NCBI GenBank assembly: GCA_965221855.1
Contig: CBDCSV010000006.1
Coordinates: forward strand, 124,001-188,000
DNA length: 64,000 nucleotides
Source of the DNA: JAJDXO01 sp965221855
GTDB lineage: Bacteria > Pseudomonadota > Alphaproteobacteria > Rhodospirillales > UBA2165
Direction of reading: 5' to 3'
Shown: positions 9,010 through 17,286 of the stretch, piece by piece
How the letters are laid out: the number at the start of each line of letters is the position of its first letter
How positions within the stretch are numbered: the stretch's first letter is position 1
Notes under the pieces: generated by a model
The model's input: the letters and a program-made list of their open reading frames with translations, nothing else
Databases searched by the model: none
What the model was told of the DNA's origin: nothing
Translations under genes and position numbers: made by a program

Positions 9010-9780
9010 TCAATACTTTCTCGAGAGAGGGTCTTGGGGCATCGCCGCCTCGACCACGGCTACGTCTTGCGAACTGTCGACAGAAAAAAAAGGCCGATAG
9101 GGAATCTCGGCGATGTGTTGGTGCCGCCCGTTGTCGCAAATTCGATTGCTGTCACATGCCTCGTTTATTTCCAGCGGCGAAGGGTCGGTGTCGGTGAACC
9201 AGGCAAGGAATGAACGCCGAAAACCGAAAATTCCCCCAATCCGTTTTGCACCGAGTGACGGGTCGAACGACGTGCAATGAGGTACCGGGCTGCGCGAGGT
9301 GTAGAGCACCCTGCCGGACAGGTCATGGATGATTTTCACCGTGTTGGGATCGCGAAAGACGGTCTCGTCGACAATCGGAATCGCGAGAATCGTTCCTTCC
9401 ACATGACCCTGCCCCGAGTGAAATGGCTGTACGACGGCCCGTATATCCTCCGGGCTCAACAAAGGTTCGTCCGCCTGTACGGCGACGATGATGTCGTCAT
9501 CGTCGGCAGGTGCGTCACCGGCCCCCATGGCTTCGGCGACACGATCCAGCGCCCGGACGTGCGTGTCCGACGTCATGACGACGGGATATTTCTTCCGGTC
9601 GCAAAACTCGCGAATTTCCGTATCACAGGTTGCCACGCAAATCTCGTCCCAGCCGTCAAACAGGCGGGCGCGCTCGAAACAATGCTCCAGCATCGGCCGG
9701 CCCAGTATCGGGTGGAGCGGTTTTCCCGGAAACCGGCTGGCTGCCATGCGCGCGGGTACGATACCGATGGTCCTAGGCAT
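9010..9780 (-). CDS. KdsB-family CMP-sugar cytidylyltransferase (divergent)
   Basis: 256 residues of the CMP-Kdo synthetase fold: IGIVPARMAASRFPGKPL is the CTP-binding N-terminus, VQADEPLLSPED contains the acidic metal-binding pair, and DPNTVKIIHDLSGRVLYTSRSPVP is the family strand. It differs from housekeeping KdsB in the sugar-binding part: the usual SPLE-x2-ESIDMLRFLE segment reads SPLEINEACDSNRICDNG. It therefore probably activates a relative of Kdo rather than Kdo itself. A second KdsB-type gene lies at 27385-28134 in the same cluster. It overlaps the second Gfo/Idh gene by eight bases at its 5' end. I do not see a C-terminal phosphatase domain. Confidence 0.85.
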   Translation of the reverse strand: MPRTIGIVPARMAASRFPGKPLHPILGRPMLEHCFERARLFDGWDEICVATCDTEIREFCDRKKYPVVMTSDTHVRALDRVAEAMGAGDAPADDDDIIVAVQADEPLLSPEDIRAVVQPFHSGQGHVEGTILAIPIVDETVFRDPNTVKIIHDLSGRVLYTSRSPVPHCTSFDPSLGAKRIGGIFGFRRSFLAWFTDTDPSPLEINEACDSNRICDNGRHQHIAEIPYRPFFSVDSSQDVAVVEAAMPQDPLSRKY

Positions 9781-10888
9781 CCGTGACAGGTCTCTCCGTG
9801 CGGTACATGGCGGCCAGAGCGTCGTTTCCTCGGCCCAAACGGTTTGATGCGCCGTTGTCGAACACGCCCACCCAATCCCCGATTTCGTCCGACCGGTAGA
9901 ACGAATGGAGCAGTTTCAGCGTCGACCAACAGTCCTTTTCGGAAACAGGGAACGGCGTGTCTCGGTGAATGTGGGCCGCGATGTCCCCGTAAAGGGAGCG
10001 ATGGCCGTAGCCATATACTTTTCCGCGGCCCTCCAGGCCCGAAAAATCTTCGCTATGCGCTTCGCATTCGTCGGGCGCGGGAGTAAAAATCTGAAGTTCG
10101 TTGACGGCGACGCCGCCGATCTGGGCCAATCCCTCGGATCCCACAATGGAAAGAGAGGCTTCGAAATCGTCCGGGCGGGCGGCCGTGGTGACTTCGAGAT
10201 TGCCGACCGCGCCATTGGCAAACCGCATCGTCGCGACCACCGTGTCCTCCACCTCGATTTCGGCGCCGAGGGTCCGCATGGTTGCGTTCACGGAGTCCAG
10301 TTCCCCGCCCAAATGGCGCAACAGGTCGACATGGTGAATGCCCTGATTGGTCAGCGCTCCGCCGTCGTGGGAGAAAGTTCCCCGCCACGGCGCGAGGTCG
10401 TAGTAACGCTGGGGCCGGCACCAACGGAGGCGGAGTGAAATGATCCGCACCTCACCCAACTCACCCTGCTCAATGGCGGTTTTCACTCTCCGGACGGCCT
10501 TGTTGTAGCGATTTTGGAATACGGGAAACACGTCCGCGGATTTTTCGCGTGCCGCCCGATAGGCGGCGGCAACCTGTTCCGGAATCAGAAAGGTCGGCTT
10601 CTCCACGATCACGCTTTTGCCATGCTGCTCTATGACGTCCATGGCATGCTCGCTGTGGGCGCCGGATGGCGTGATGATCGCGACAACGGAGATATCGGGC
10701 TCGTTCCGCAGCATCTCGTGGTAGTTGGCGTAGCCGGCGCACCCAAAGGCGCCCGCCATCTCGCTCTGCCTCTCCTCGACAAGATCGCACACCGCAATCA
10801 GGCTCAGGTGCTCGGCGCGCTTGATCGCGTCGCAATGGTGTTCGGCGACTCGCCCGCAGCCGATTATTCCAATTCCAGTGGTTGCCAT
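9773..10888 (-). CDS. Gfo/Idh/MocA family oxidoreductase (second copy)
   Basis: 371 residues with a Rossmann start (IGIIGCGRVAEHHCDAI), the catalytic loop VEKPTFLIPEQ and the GGALTNQGIHHVDLLRHLGG helix. The last strand pair carries YGYGHRSLYGDIAAHI. Relatives include WlbA/WbpB, which oxidise C3 of UDP-GlcNAc uronate and supply a 3-keto sugar to a DegT aminotransferase; both partner types are encoded in this cluster, so a WbpB-WbpE-WbpD-like route is possible. It could equally act on the 3-deoxy sugar made by the neighbouring genes. Starts at ATG 10888. The C-terminal 30 residues (NRLGRGNDALAAMYRT and on) extend past the usual family end. Confidence 0.87.
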   Translation of the reverse strand: MATTGIGIIGCGRVAEHHCDAIKRAEHLSLIAVCDLVEERQSEMAGAFGCAGYANYHEMLRNEPDISVVAIITPSGAHSEHAMDVIEQHGKSVIVEKPTFLIPEQVAAAYRAAREKSADVFPVFQNRYNKAVRRVKTAIEQGELGEVRIISLRLRWCRPQRYYDLAPWRGTFSHDGGALTNQGIHHVDLLRHLGGELDSVNATMRTLGAEIEVEDTVVATMRFANGAVGNLEVTTAARPDDFEASLSIVGSEGLAQIGGVAVNELQIFTPAPDECEAHSEDFSGLEGRGKVYGYGHRSLYGDIAAHIHRDTPFPVSEKDCWSTLKLLHSFYRSDEIGDWVGVFDNGASNRLGRGNDALAAMYRTERPVTDA

Positions 10889-10905
10889 TCCGGGCCCTCT
10901 CGAGA

Positions 10906-11703
10906 CTACAGCCAGTCGCCGCCGGTCGCGGCGACCATTTGGCCGGTAATGAATCCCGCCCAGTCGGACAGAAGGTAACTAATGAGCGCGGCCGCCTCCT
11001 CGGGCTCTCCGCCGCGTTTTACCGGAACCAGCTCGGCCCGTTCTTCGAGGTCTTTCTCCGTGCGTCCCAGCCAGCGCTGGTGGAATCCGCTGCGGAAGTA
11101 GCCCAGCCGAACGCCGTTGGCCGTAACGGCCCAAGGCGCGCCCTCGCGAGCCAGGCCTTGAACCATCGCCTCGATGCCGCGTTTTGCGACGGCATAGGGA
11201 AAGGAATGGGGGCTGCCGCCGTGAAGTGCGGATTCGGTTCCGTTCAAGATGATACGTCCGCCGGTCTGTTGATCCTTCATTTTGCGAAGTGCGGCTCGAG
11301 AGAGAAAAAACGGGATATTCAGATTGTCATGAACGTCGCGCTGCCATTCTTCATCATTCAGTTCATCCCAGTGCGCGGCGGCCGTCAGGCGGCCCGACAG
11401 CACGACCAGCCCGTCAATTCCGCCGGCCTCGCCCTTGAACTCCTCGACCAATTCGACGCAGTCGGCCTCGGTGCTAAGCGTTTTTTGGAGCGGAAGCACT
11501 TTGCCGTCGTTCCACTCTATGGCGTGCGAGTTGTAGTGCGCCCCCACAATACAGTCGGAATTCCGAGTTACCATCGGGACAAGCGCGCGGCCGAGACCGC
11601 CGGAGGCGCCGATCACAAGCAGCCTGAAGCCGTCGGGAACGCGCGGAGTCCAATCGGGTCTTCGAAACGCGTTCCGGCCGGCTATCTTCTTCGAATCGCT
11701 CAT
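10906..11703 (-). CDS. Short-chain dehydrogenase/reductase
   Basis: 265 residues. An N-terminal extension of about 25 residues precedes the NAD(P)-binding GASGGLGRALV motif. The active site YAVAK (Tyr and Lys) and an upstream serine/threonine region (LNGTESALHGG) are present. The C-terminus ends SYLLSDWAGFITGQMVAATGGDWL, the usual end of classical SDRs. The start overlaps the stop of the isomerase-like gene (ATGA). In this setting it most likely reduces or oxidises a hydroxyl of the precursor sugar. No sequence feature fixes the substrate. Confidence 0.87.
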   Translation of the reverse strand: MSDSKKIAGRNAFRRPDWTPRVPDGFRLLVIGASGGLGRALVPMVTRNSDCIVGAHYNSHAIEWNDGKVLPLQKTLSTEADCVELVEEFKGEAGGIDGLVVLSGRLTAAAHWDELNDEEWQRDVHDNLNIPFFLSRAALRKMKDQQTGGRIILNGTESALHGGSPHSFPYAVAKRGIEAMVQGLAREGAPWAVTANGVRLGYFRSGFHQRWLGRTEKDLEERAELVPVKRGGEPEEAAALISYLLSDWAGFITGQMVAATGGDWL

Positions 11704-12515
11704 GCGTAGTCTCTTTTCAATACGCCGGCGCTGATGGCGACGTTCTCGAGTGCATCCGCTTTTTCGAACATCCGCTGTTCGATCGATACGTAGCCCTGGT
11801 AATCGATTTGGCGCAAAAGATCGCCGCTGAGCGCATGGTCGATTTCACCTGACGTGCCGAGAGGTTCCAGACCCGGCTCGTTGGCGTGATAATGCACCAA
11901 CCAGGGCCGGCAACGCTCGAATACCTCGGAATTGACCTCTCCGTTGGCCGTCAAGGCCTTGATATCGATTTGAACCCGGAACGTGGGAAGTTCCAGGGTC
12001 TCGGCCAGCTTGACGGCATCCATGACCGAATTCACGTAGTCGCCATCGGCCGGAGCGAGGGGCTCCAGGCAGTAACAAGTGCCGTGACCGCGAATCCGGC
12101 TGTCCACTTCCTGGAAGGTGTCCAAGACGATTTTGTCGGCCTCTTCGCGGGGCAGATCTCCCCGGGTCCGGGCCGTCCGCGATCCGTAGATCAATGTTCT
12201 CCCGCCCAGGTCGCGGCAAATTCCGCTAAGGTGCACCAGGTAGGAGGCGGTCAGCGCACGGAGCCGCCGGCTCCCGAACAAGGTCAGGTCCGGATGATCG
12301 AAGAACAGCGAATGCAGGCCGACCACCCTCAGGCCGGCACCTTCGACGGAAGCCCGATATTCTTCAACCTGGACCGGCGTCAGTCCGGACCAGGTATCGT
12401 GCCAAACCCTGCTTGGCGCGACTTCGAGCCCGGTCAAGCCGAGGGCCGCCAGCCGGTCGAGTTCGGCGGTATGTTCATACGCCGGCAGGGCAATATTGGA
12501 GACTGCATGCTTCAT
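11700..12515 (-). CDS. Xylose isomerase-like TIM-barrel sugar phosphate isomerase/epimerase
   Basis: 271 residues of the AP-endonuclease-2/xylose isomerase-like superfamily. Metal-ligand positions are seen in CYCLEPLAP (glutamate), RVQIDIKALTANGE (aspartate), LVHYHANEP (His-x-Asn pattern) and YQGYVSIEQRMF (second glutamate). Such enzymes isomerise or epimerise keto sugars and inositols. It is coupled by an ATGA overlap to the SDR downstream, which suggests consecutive steps on one substrate. The gene follows the radical SAM gene by 53 bases. Confidence 0.83.
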   Translation of the reverse strand: MKHAVSNIALPAYEHTAELDRLAALGLTGLEVAPSRVWHDTWSGLTPVQVEEYRASVEGAGLRVVGLHSLFFDHPDLTLFGSRRLRALTASYLVHLSGICRDLGGRTLIYGSRTARTRGDLPREEADKIVLDTFQEVDSRIRGHGTCYCLEPLAPADGDYVNSVMDAVKLAETLELPTFRVQIDIKALTANGEVNSEVFERCRPWLVHYHANEPGLEPLGTSGEIDHALSGDLLRQIDYQGYVSIEQRMFEKADALENVAISAGVLKRDYA

Positions 12516-12568
12516 GGACTTGGACGGGAAAAGCCGGGTCGACGGGACGTGACGAGGGACGGAACGCC

Positions 12569-13774
12569 TTAATTGTCCCGTAAATTGTTGCCAAGGCGCT
12601 TGCTCCGCGCCGTCTGCACAACCCGGCGGATAGGCAGCTGAAGTTGTTCCGGGAGTTGGTGATATGCCGCTCGAGCAACCGTTTTCGCTCGATAGAGAGC
12701 CGGATTGTTCTCCGTCGCTCGATGGTCACGCAGACTGGTCCGAAGCAGCCGAAGATGGATTTCCGCGTCCTCGAGCCCCGCATCTCTCACCTTGGTCAGA
12801 GACCGTTCAATTTGGGCAAACATGCCGGTCATCTGTTCTTCGGTGAACTTGAGATAGGAGGCTTGAAAGTCGACGGTCTGGAACGGATTGGATACAAGCA
12901 GCAGCAACGGCTCGCAATCGTACTCCAGGGCCAGATCGACAAACGGTTCGATTTCGGCGCAGTTGACGCTGTTCACCGTCATGCTGAGGGTGAGATCGAA
13001 GCCCTTCCGTTTTTTGAGCTCGCTCAACCGCTCTAAATTATCCATGGCCTGCTGCCATGTCGCGTTGCGGCCACGGACCCGCAAGATATCGAAACTCACT
13101 TCGGTCGCCGCGTCCAACGATATGGCAAATGCGGAAATCGTCAGCCGGTCGAGAATTTCGTAGATCCGATCGGTGAGCAGGGTCGCGTTCGTGATGAACA
13201 TGAAGCGGGTCTCGAGGTTGGTATTGTAATTCTCGAGAAAGGCAACGACGGGACTGAAGAAGAACGGTTCGCCGCCAAACGGAAACACCACCTGGCTGCG
13301 TTCGGCGAACTCTTCCAGTTCGGCCATAAACGAATCCGGCAGCTTGGCTCTTATCTTTGCGTCCTCACGCTGGTAACAGTGATAGCAATCCAGGTTGCAC
13401 GCATACGAGTAGGTGAATCGCAGCCACCTTGGCGTGGATTCAAGGGCCGTATCGCCGCGATCGTATTCCTCGTCGTTCAGGACGGCGTTCTTACGGGGTT
13501 CGCCGTCCTCGCTGAGCTTGTCCAGCCAGTCGATGTTTTCGTATTTCTTGCCGCCCTGAAGTACCGGGCAGGTATGCGGACACATCGAGAGTGCGCCATC
13601 ATCGCGCATCCGGCGACGAGCATCTTGAAACTTCTCGCCGTTCCAGATCTCCTCGATGGAACCTTCGTTCACATTACCCATGACCATGTCGTTGTTGCAG
13701 CACATGGTGACATCGCCGTTGGGGTTGTTGACCTCGAAATGAGTCCATGGGTGTTTGCAGACAAACTTATCCAA
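12569..13774 (-). CDS. Radical SAM protein with SPASM-like cysteine domain at the N-terminus
   Basis: The start is TTG 13774 behind AGGAG at a six-base spacing; 401 residues. The radical SAM cluster motif is C126-x3-C130-x2-C133 (ACNLDCYHC) followed by VVFPFGGEPFFFSP, the GGE strand that contacts SAM. The first 70 residues look like a SPASM domain placed before the core: C6, a CC pair at 25-26, the GNVNEGSIEEIWNGEKFQ segment typical of SPASM, and C65/C69. SPASM domains normally follow the core and carry auxiliary iron-sulfur clusters. It could modify a sugar (epimerisation or dehydration by hydrogen abstraction) or a peptide; the glycan context favours a sugar. Function not recognised beyond the superfamily. 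Confidence 0.85.
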   Translation of the reverse strand: MDKFVCKHPWTHFEVNNPNGDVTMCCNNDMVMGNVNEGSIEEIWNGEKFQDARRRMRDDGALSMCPHTCPVLQGGKKYENIDWLDKLSEDGEPRKNAVLNDEEYDRGDTALESTPRWLRFTYSYACNLDCYHCYQREDAKIRAKLPDSFMAELEEFAERSQVVFPFGGEPFFFSPVVAFLENYNTNLETRFMFITNATLLTDRIYEILDRLTISAFAISLDAATEVSFDILRVRGRNATWQQAMDNLERLSELKKRKGFDLTLSMTVNSVNCAEIEPFVDLALEYDCEPLLLLVSNPFQTVDFQASYLKFTEEQMTGMFAQIERSLTKVRDAGLEDAEIHLRLLRTSLRDHRATENNPALYRAKTVARAAYHQLPEQLQLPIRRVVQTARSKRLGNNLRDN

Positions 13775-13855
13775 TTTCGACTCCTGTTGCAGGCCTGGAC
13801 GCCTCGCCGGCCAGAGAGCCTTCGCGGCGCGCCTTGGCCGCCAATGCTCGAATTC

Positions 13856-15472
13856 TCACTCTACTTGCTCCGCCGTCAGCGCAGCTTTCCAAACGCTGAC
13901 GTCCACCGGAGTCATTATATCGGCCCAAGTCACCGACTGTGGTACCGCAGGTCGCCGCAAAAGGTCCAACAATTCATCGGCGGTACATTCGGGAACTTCG
14001 AGGCCGTCGGGCATCGTGTCCGGCGCGATGCGGTCGTTTGGCAGAAATCTGTAGGTTGGGACGCCGGCGAAGACTCCTTCGAGTCCCGTCATCCCGGTGC
14101 TGTAAACGACGGCGCGCAGGCCGCCACTCTCGGGAATTGTCAATTCAGTGCGTTTCAATGAATTTGTCTGGTCGAACGGCATGGGATAGTTCGGGTGATC
14201 CTTCACGACGAAGTCGATGTCACAAAACTCGGGCCCCGTCGCGGCATCGATCATCTGACGCGAAATCGGACGCATGGCCGACAGCGCCATGTAGACCGGT
14301 CCTGCCGGGTCATGGTGAGAAGCCGGGTTCGATGTGCTTCTGAATGCCCCGCCCACGACAAGCTTCCTGTCCGGATGACCAAGCCGCAGGAGCTGGTCTC
14401 TGTACGCAGGACCATTGCAGATTATCTTGTCGGGCAGACTTCCTTCGCCGTCCGGGTTGCTGCGGGGACTGAAGTTCAATTGGTGGCGGCCGATGACGGC
14501 ATGTTGATAGCCGACCGTCCTCGCTCCGGACCGCCGGGCCGAGCGAACCAACGAGCGTTCCCAGGGATGATTTTCCCATGGCCATACCACGACATTCGGC
14601 CGCCCCGCGGAGAGCCATTTGTCTTGGCAGTGGCGCTGCCAATAGGTCATTGCCAGCGCGCCGGCGCTATTCTCGAGGACGATCGCCCGCCGCAGCAGCC
14701 AACACTCGTCCAGGTTTTTCAGTTCTCCAGGGTAGCGCCACCACACGCCCAGCAGCCGCGCTGCAGCCATCGGAGACCCCCAGCCATGGAGGCTGAACGT
14801 CCGCCGGTCTCTGCAAAGCTCCCGGGCGCGTTTTATCCCGCAGTCCGTGTGCAGCGCTTTGCGGGCTTCAGGCAGTTCCGACAACAGCGTACCAAAATAC
14901 GCGTCGTAGCCATCGGCGGTACTCCTCGGATGGCCGTAGACGATCAATGCCGCGCCGCCTGATGCCCCGGCCGCCCGCGTCCCGCGAAGCGCAATAGCCG
15001 AGAGGGACAATTTTATCGAGAGGAAGAAACGAACACACAGGCCGCGCAGCAGGAGGGCGAACAGCTTCGGCAAAACGGCAGGGGGCGGGGAGCTCATGAC
15101 TCCCGGAATTTGACGAAGATGGCGAAACAGCCAAGGGTCATCGCAGACAATGAGTACGCGCTCGGAATCGTGCTGTGGCGCCGACGCGAGATTTGAGGCC
15201 AGGCGGCTCCAGGCCAGCATGAGCCCGAAGTCGTTTATGTAGGCGGCGCCCGTCCCCGCATGCGACATGTCGCCAACCGGATGCCGGCCGAATTGCGCGC
15301 CGAGCGCGAGCCAATGTTCGCGGACCTCGTCAAAACAGGTCTCCAGCCGCCGCGGCAAACCCTTGATGCGTCGCCGGTGATCCAGGGGGACCTCGGTGCC
15401 CGTCACCGCAAGCCAACAGTCGTAATCCCGATCGGCCGGAAGGTTGTTTGACGTGTGTAAAAGAACGGTCAC
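13856..15472 (-). CDS. Surface carbohydrate biosynthesis protein, probable GT-B type glycosyltransferase
   Basis: Starting at GTG 15472, which overlaps the stop of the ABC transporter gene (GTGA), this gives 538 residues. The N-terminal third is poorly conserved with a hydrophobic patch (LFALLLRGLCVRFFLSIKLSLSAIAL). The C-terminal half resembles capsule and O-antigen GT-B proteins: VVVWPWENHPWERSLV, ARTVGYQHAVIGRHQLNFSP, DFVVKDHPNYPMPF and a final VVYSTGMTGLEGVFAGVPTYRF, where a GT-B enzyme binds the nucleotide sugar. It may transfer an outer sugar or phosphosugar. A looser relative is encoded at 22646-24445. The product class is inferred from fold-level motifs only. Confidence 0.65.
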   Translation of the reverse strand: MTVLLHTSNNLPADRDYDCWLAVTGTEVPLDHRRRIKGLPRRLETCFDEVREHWLALGAQFGRHPVGDMSHAGTGAAYINDFGLMLAWSRLASNLASAPQHDSERVLIVCDDPWLFRHLRQIPGVMSSPPPAVLPKLFALLLRGLCVRFFLSIKLSLSAIALRGTRAAGASGGAALIVYGHPRSTADGYDAYFGTLLSELPEARKALHTDCGIKRARELCRDRRTFSLHGWGSPMAAARLLGVWWRYPGELKNLDECWLLRRAIVLENSAGALAMTYWQRHCQDKWLSAGRPNVVVWPWENHPWERSLVRSARRSGARTVGYQHAVIGRHQLNFSPRSNPDGEGSLPDKIICNGPAYRDQLLRLGHPDRKLVVGGAFRSTSNPASHHDPAGPVYMALSAMRPISRQMIDAATGPEFCDIDFVVKDHPNYPMPFDQTNSLKRTELTIPESGGLRAVVYSTGMTGLEGVFAGVPTYRFLPNDRIAPDTMPDGLEVPECTADELLDLLRRPAVPQSVTWADIMTPVDVSVWKAALTAEQVE

Positions 15473-17286
15473 GCGATTTTCCCATCCGGCTGCACCACGT
15501 TGCCCATCTCCACCAAGTCGCGGAACTCGTCGTTGCTTTGCATGAGCTCGCTCAGGTTGCCTTGGCCGGCGATCCGTCCGTTCTTCAGGAATATGATCAA
15601 GTCGCAACGGCGTACGGTGCTAAGCCGGTGGGCGACCACCAAAATCGTTTTTCCAGCCTCGCTTTGCCGTTCGATGTTGTTTACGAACCCGGCTTCGCTT
15701 TGATTGTCGAGCGCGGATGTCGGCTCGTCGAAGACCAGAACCTCCGGATTGCGGTAGAGGGCGCGCGCCACCGCCACTCTCTGCCGCTGGCCGCCGGATA
15801 TACGCACTCCTTTCTCGCCCAACACCGAATCGAGCCCATGCTCCAAATCCTCGACGACCCCGCCGAGGTCGGCCGAAGCGACGACGATCTCCAGCCGATG
15901 TTCGTCGATTTCCTCATCGTCCAAGCCAAACGCAATGTTTCTACGCAGGGTGTCATCAATCAAGAACGGCTGTTGCGGTACGTAGCCGATCAGGTCCTGC
16001 CATGCCCGAAGATTGTCGTGAATGTCTTTTCCGTCGACCAGCAGCCGGCCTGACTGCGGTACGAGCAGCCCCAGAAACAGATCAACCAATGTTGTCTTGC
16101 CTGCTCCGGAGGGACCGACAATGCCGACCTTGAACCCCTTGGGAATCGTCAGACTGACGTCCGCGACGGCCGGCGTTTCCGTTCCTTCGTAATGAAAGCT
16201 CACGCCGTCGAGTTCGATCCCGCCGTTAAACTCGAGCCCAATCCGGCCGATTTGCCGTTCTTCGTTCGTGCCGGTTTCCCCGGCCATTGTGTAATCATGG
16301 TGGAGCGCGTCGATGTAGGCCGCGCGGTGCTTCATATCCGCCGCGCTCGACAGGATTCGGTTCACCGACGGCATGATTCGCAAGGCGGCTATGCTGAACA
16401 ATCCCAGAAAGCCGATCGCCTCGACCGTCGAGCCCCTTGCCGACACCAGCCAGCTTGCCAGCAGGACGAACCCGATTATCACGACCGTCTCGATGAGCAG
16501 GCGGGGTATCTGGAGTGACGAGCTTGTCCAACTCAAGAAAATTCCACGCTCCCGGGCTAAGCCTCCGACATGTTGATTGACGTATTCATGGGCGTTCAGA
16601 ATCTTGACGTCGCGAATGCCGTCGAAGGACTGGTTAATCCATTTTATGAGGTGGCCCTCGAGCTCCATTGTCCGCTCGCCCCACCGTCGGAATGCAGGGG
16701 CGGCCAGCTTGTAAAATACCAGGCCGGCAACCAGCATCAGGGCGGCCAGCTGCAGCGTCACCAGGGGCTCCAAGACCAGCAACAGCCCTATCGCCACGGC
16801 CATCAACAGGAAATCGAGAACCATCAGCAGGAAGATGCGTATGCATTGAAAGGATTGTCCGGCGCCGGTGACGAGATTGCGGAGGAGCACCGCGCTGTTG
16901 TTCCGGGTATGAAACAGCAGCGGGCGCCGGGTATAGATCCGATGCATACGGAGAATGAAATCCGCGGCCGCCAGGTAAACCAGCAGATTGACGAGATGGG
17001 TGAGGCCGAAAACCATCACGTTCTTCACGATGAAGAGCGCCGAAAAGACGGCGATCAGCCAGACCCCGGAACTCTTCGTCAACGCGTCCGGCACGAACCG
17101 GGCGACCATCGCCAGGGGTTCGGTACCGGTATCGCCCGCAAACCAAACGTGAACCACGGGAAGCACCATTCCGATGCTTGCCATTTCGAGAACGGCCGCC
17201 ATGAGCATCGGCACTATCAGGAAGAGGATCCTGGACCGCGAAGCCGGCGCGATCAGATCGTAGAGTTTTCTCGCCGAGTCGATCAT
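15469..17286 (-). CDS. ABC exporter, membrane and ATPase domains fused (MsbA-like)
   Basis: 605 residues from ATG 17286, which overlaps the methyltransferase stop by ATGA. The first about 330 residues hold six hydrophobic segments (for example SRILFLIVPMLMAAVLEMA). The ATPase domain follows with Walker A GPSGAGKTTLVD, signature SGGQRQRVAVARALY, Walker B EVLVFDEPTSALD and the VVAHRLSTVRRCD switch histidine. This domain order is that of homodimeric lipid or glycolipid flippases such as MsbA, PglK or WlaB. In this cluster, which shows no Wzx-type flippase, it is the best candidate to move the lipid-linked glycan across the inner membrane. Confidence 0.92.
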   Translation of the reverse strand: MIDSARKLYDLIAPASRSRILFLIVPMLMAAVLEMASIGMVLPVVHVWFAGDTGTEPLAMVARFVPDALTKSSGVWLIAVFSALFIVKNVMVFGLTHLVNLLVYLAAADFILRMHRIYTRRPLLFHTRNNSAVLLRNLVTGAGQSFQCIRIFLLMVLDFLLMAVAIGLLLVLEPLVTLQLAALMLVAGLVFYKLAAPAFRRWGERTMELEGHLIKWINQSFDGIRDVKILNAHEYVNQHVGGLARERGIFLSWTSSSLQIPRLLIETVVIIGFVLLASWLVSARGSTVEAIGFLGLFSIAALRIMPSVNRILSSAADMKHRAAYIDALHHDYTMAGETGTNEERQIGRIGLEFNGGIELDGVSFHYEGTETPAVADVSLTIPKGFKVGIVGPSGAGKTTLVDLFLGLLVPQSGRLLVDGKDIHDNLRAWQDLIGYVPQQPFLIDDTLRRNIAFGLDDEEIDEHRLEIVVASADLGGVVEDLEHGLDSVLGEKGVRISGGQRQRVAVARALYRNPEVLVFDEPTSALDNQSEAGFVNNIERQSEAGKTILVVAHRLSTVRRCDLIIFLKNGRIAGQGNLSELMQSNDEFRDLVEMGNVVQPDGKIA

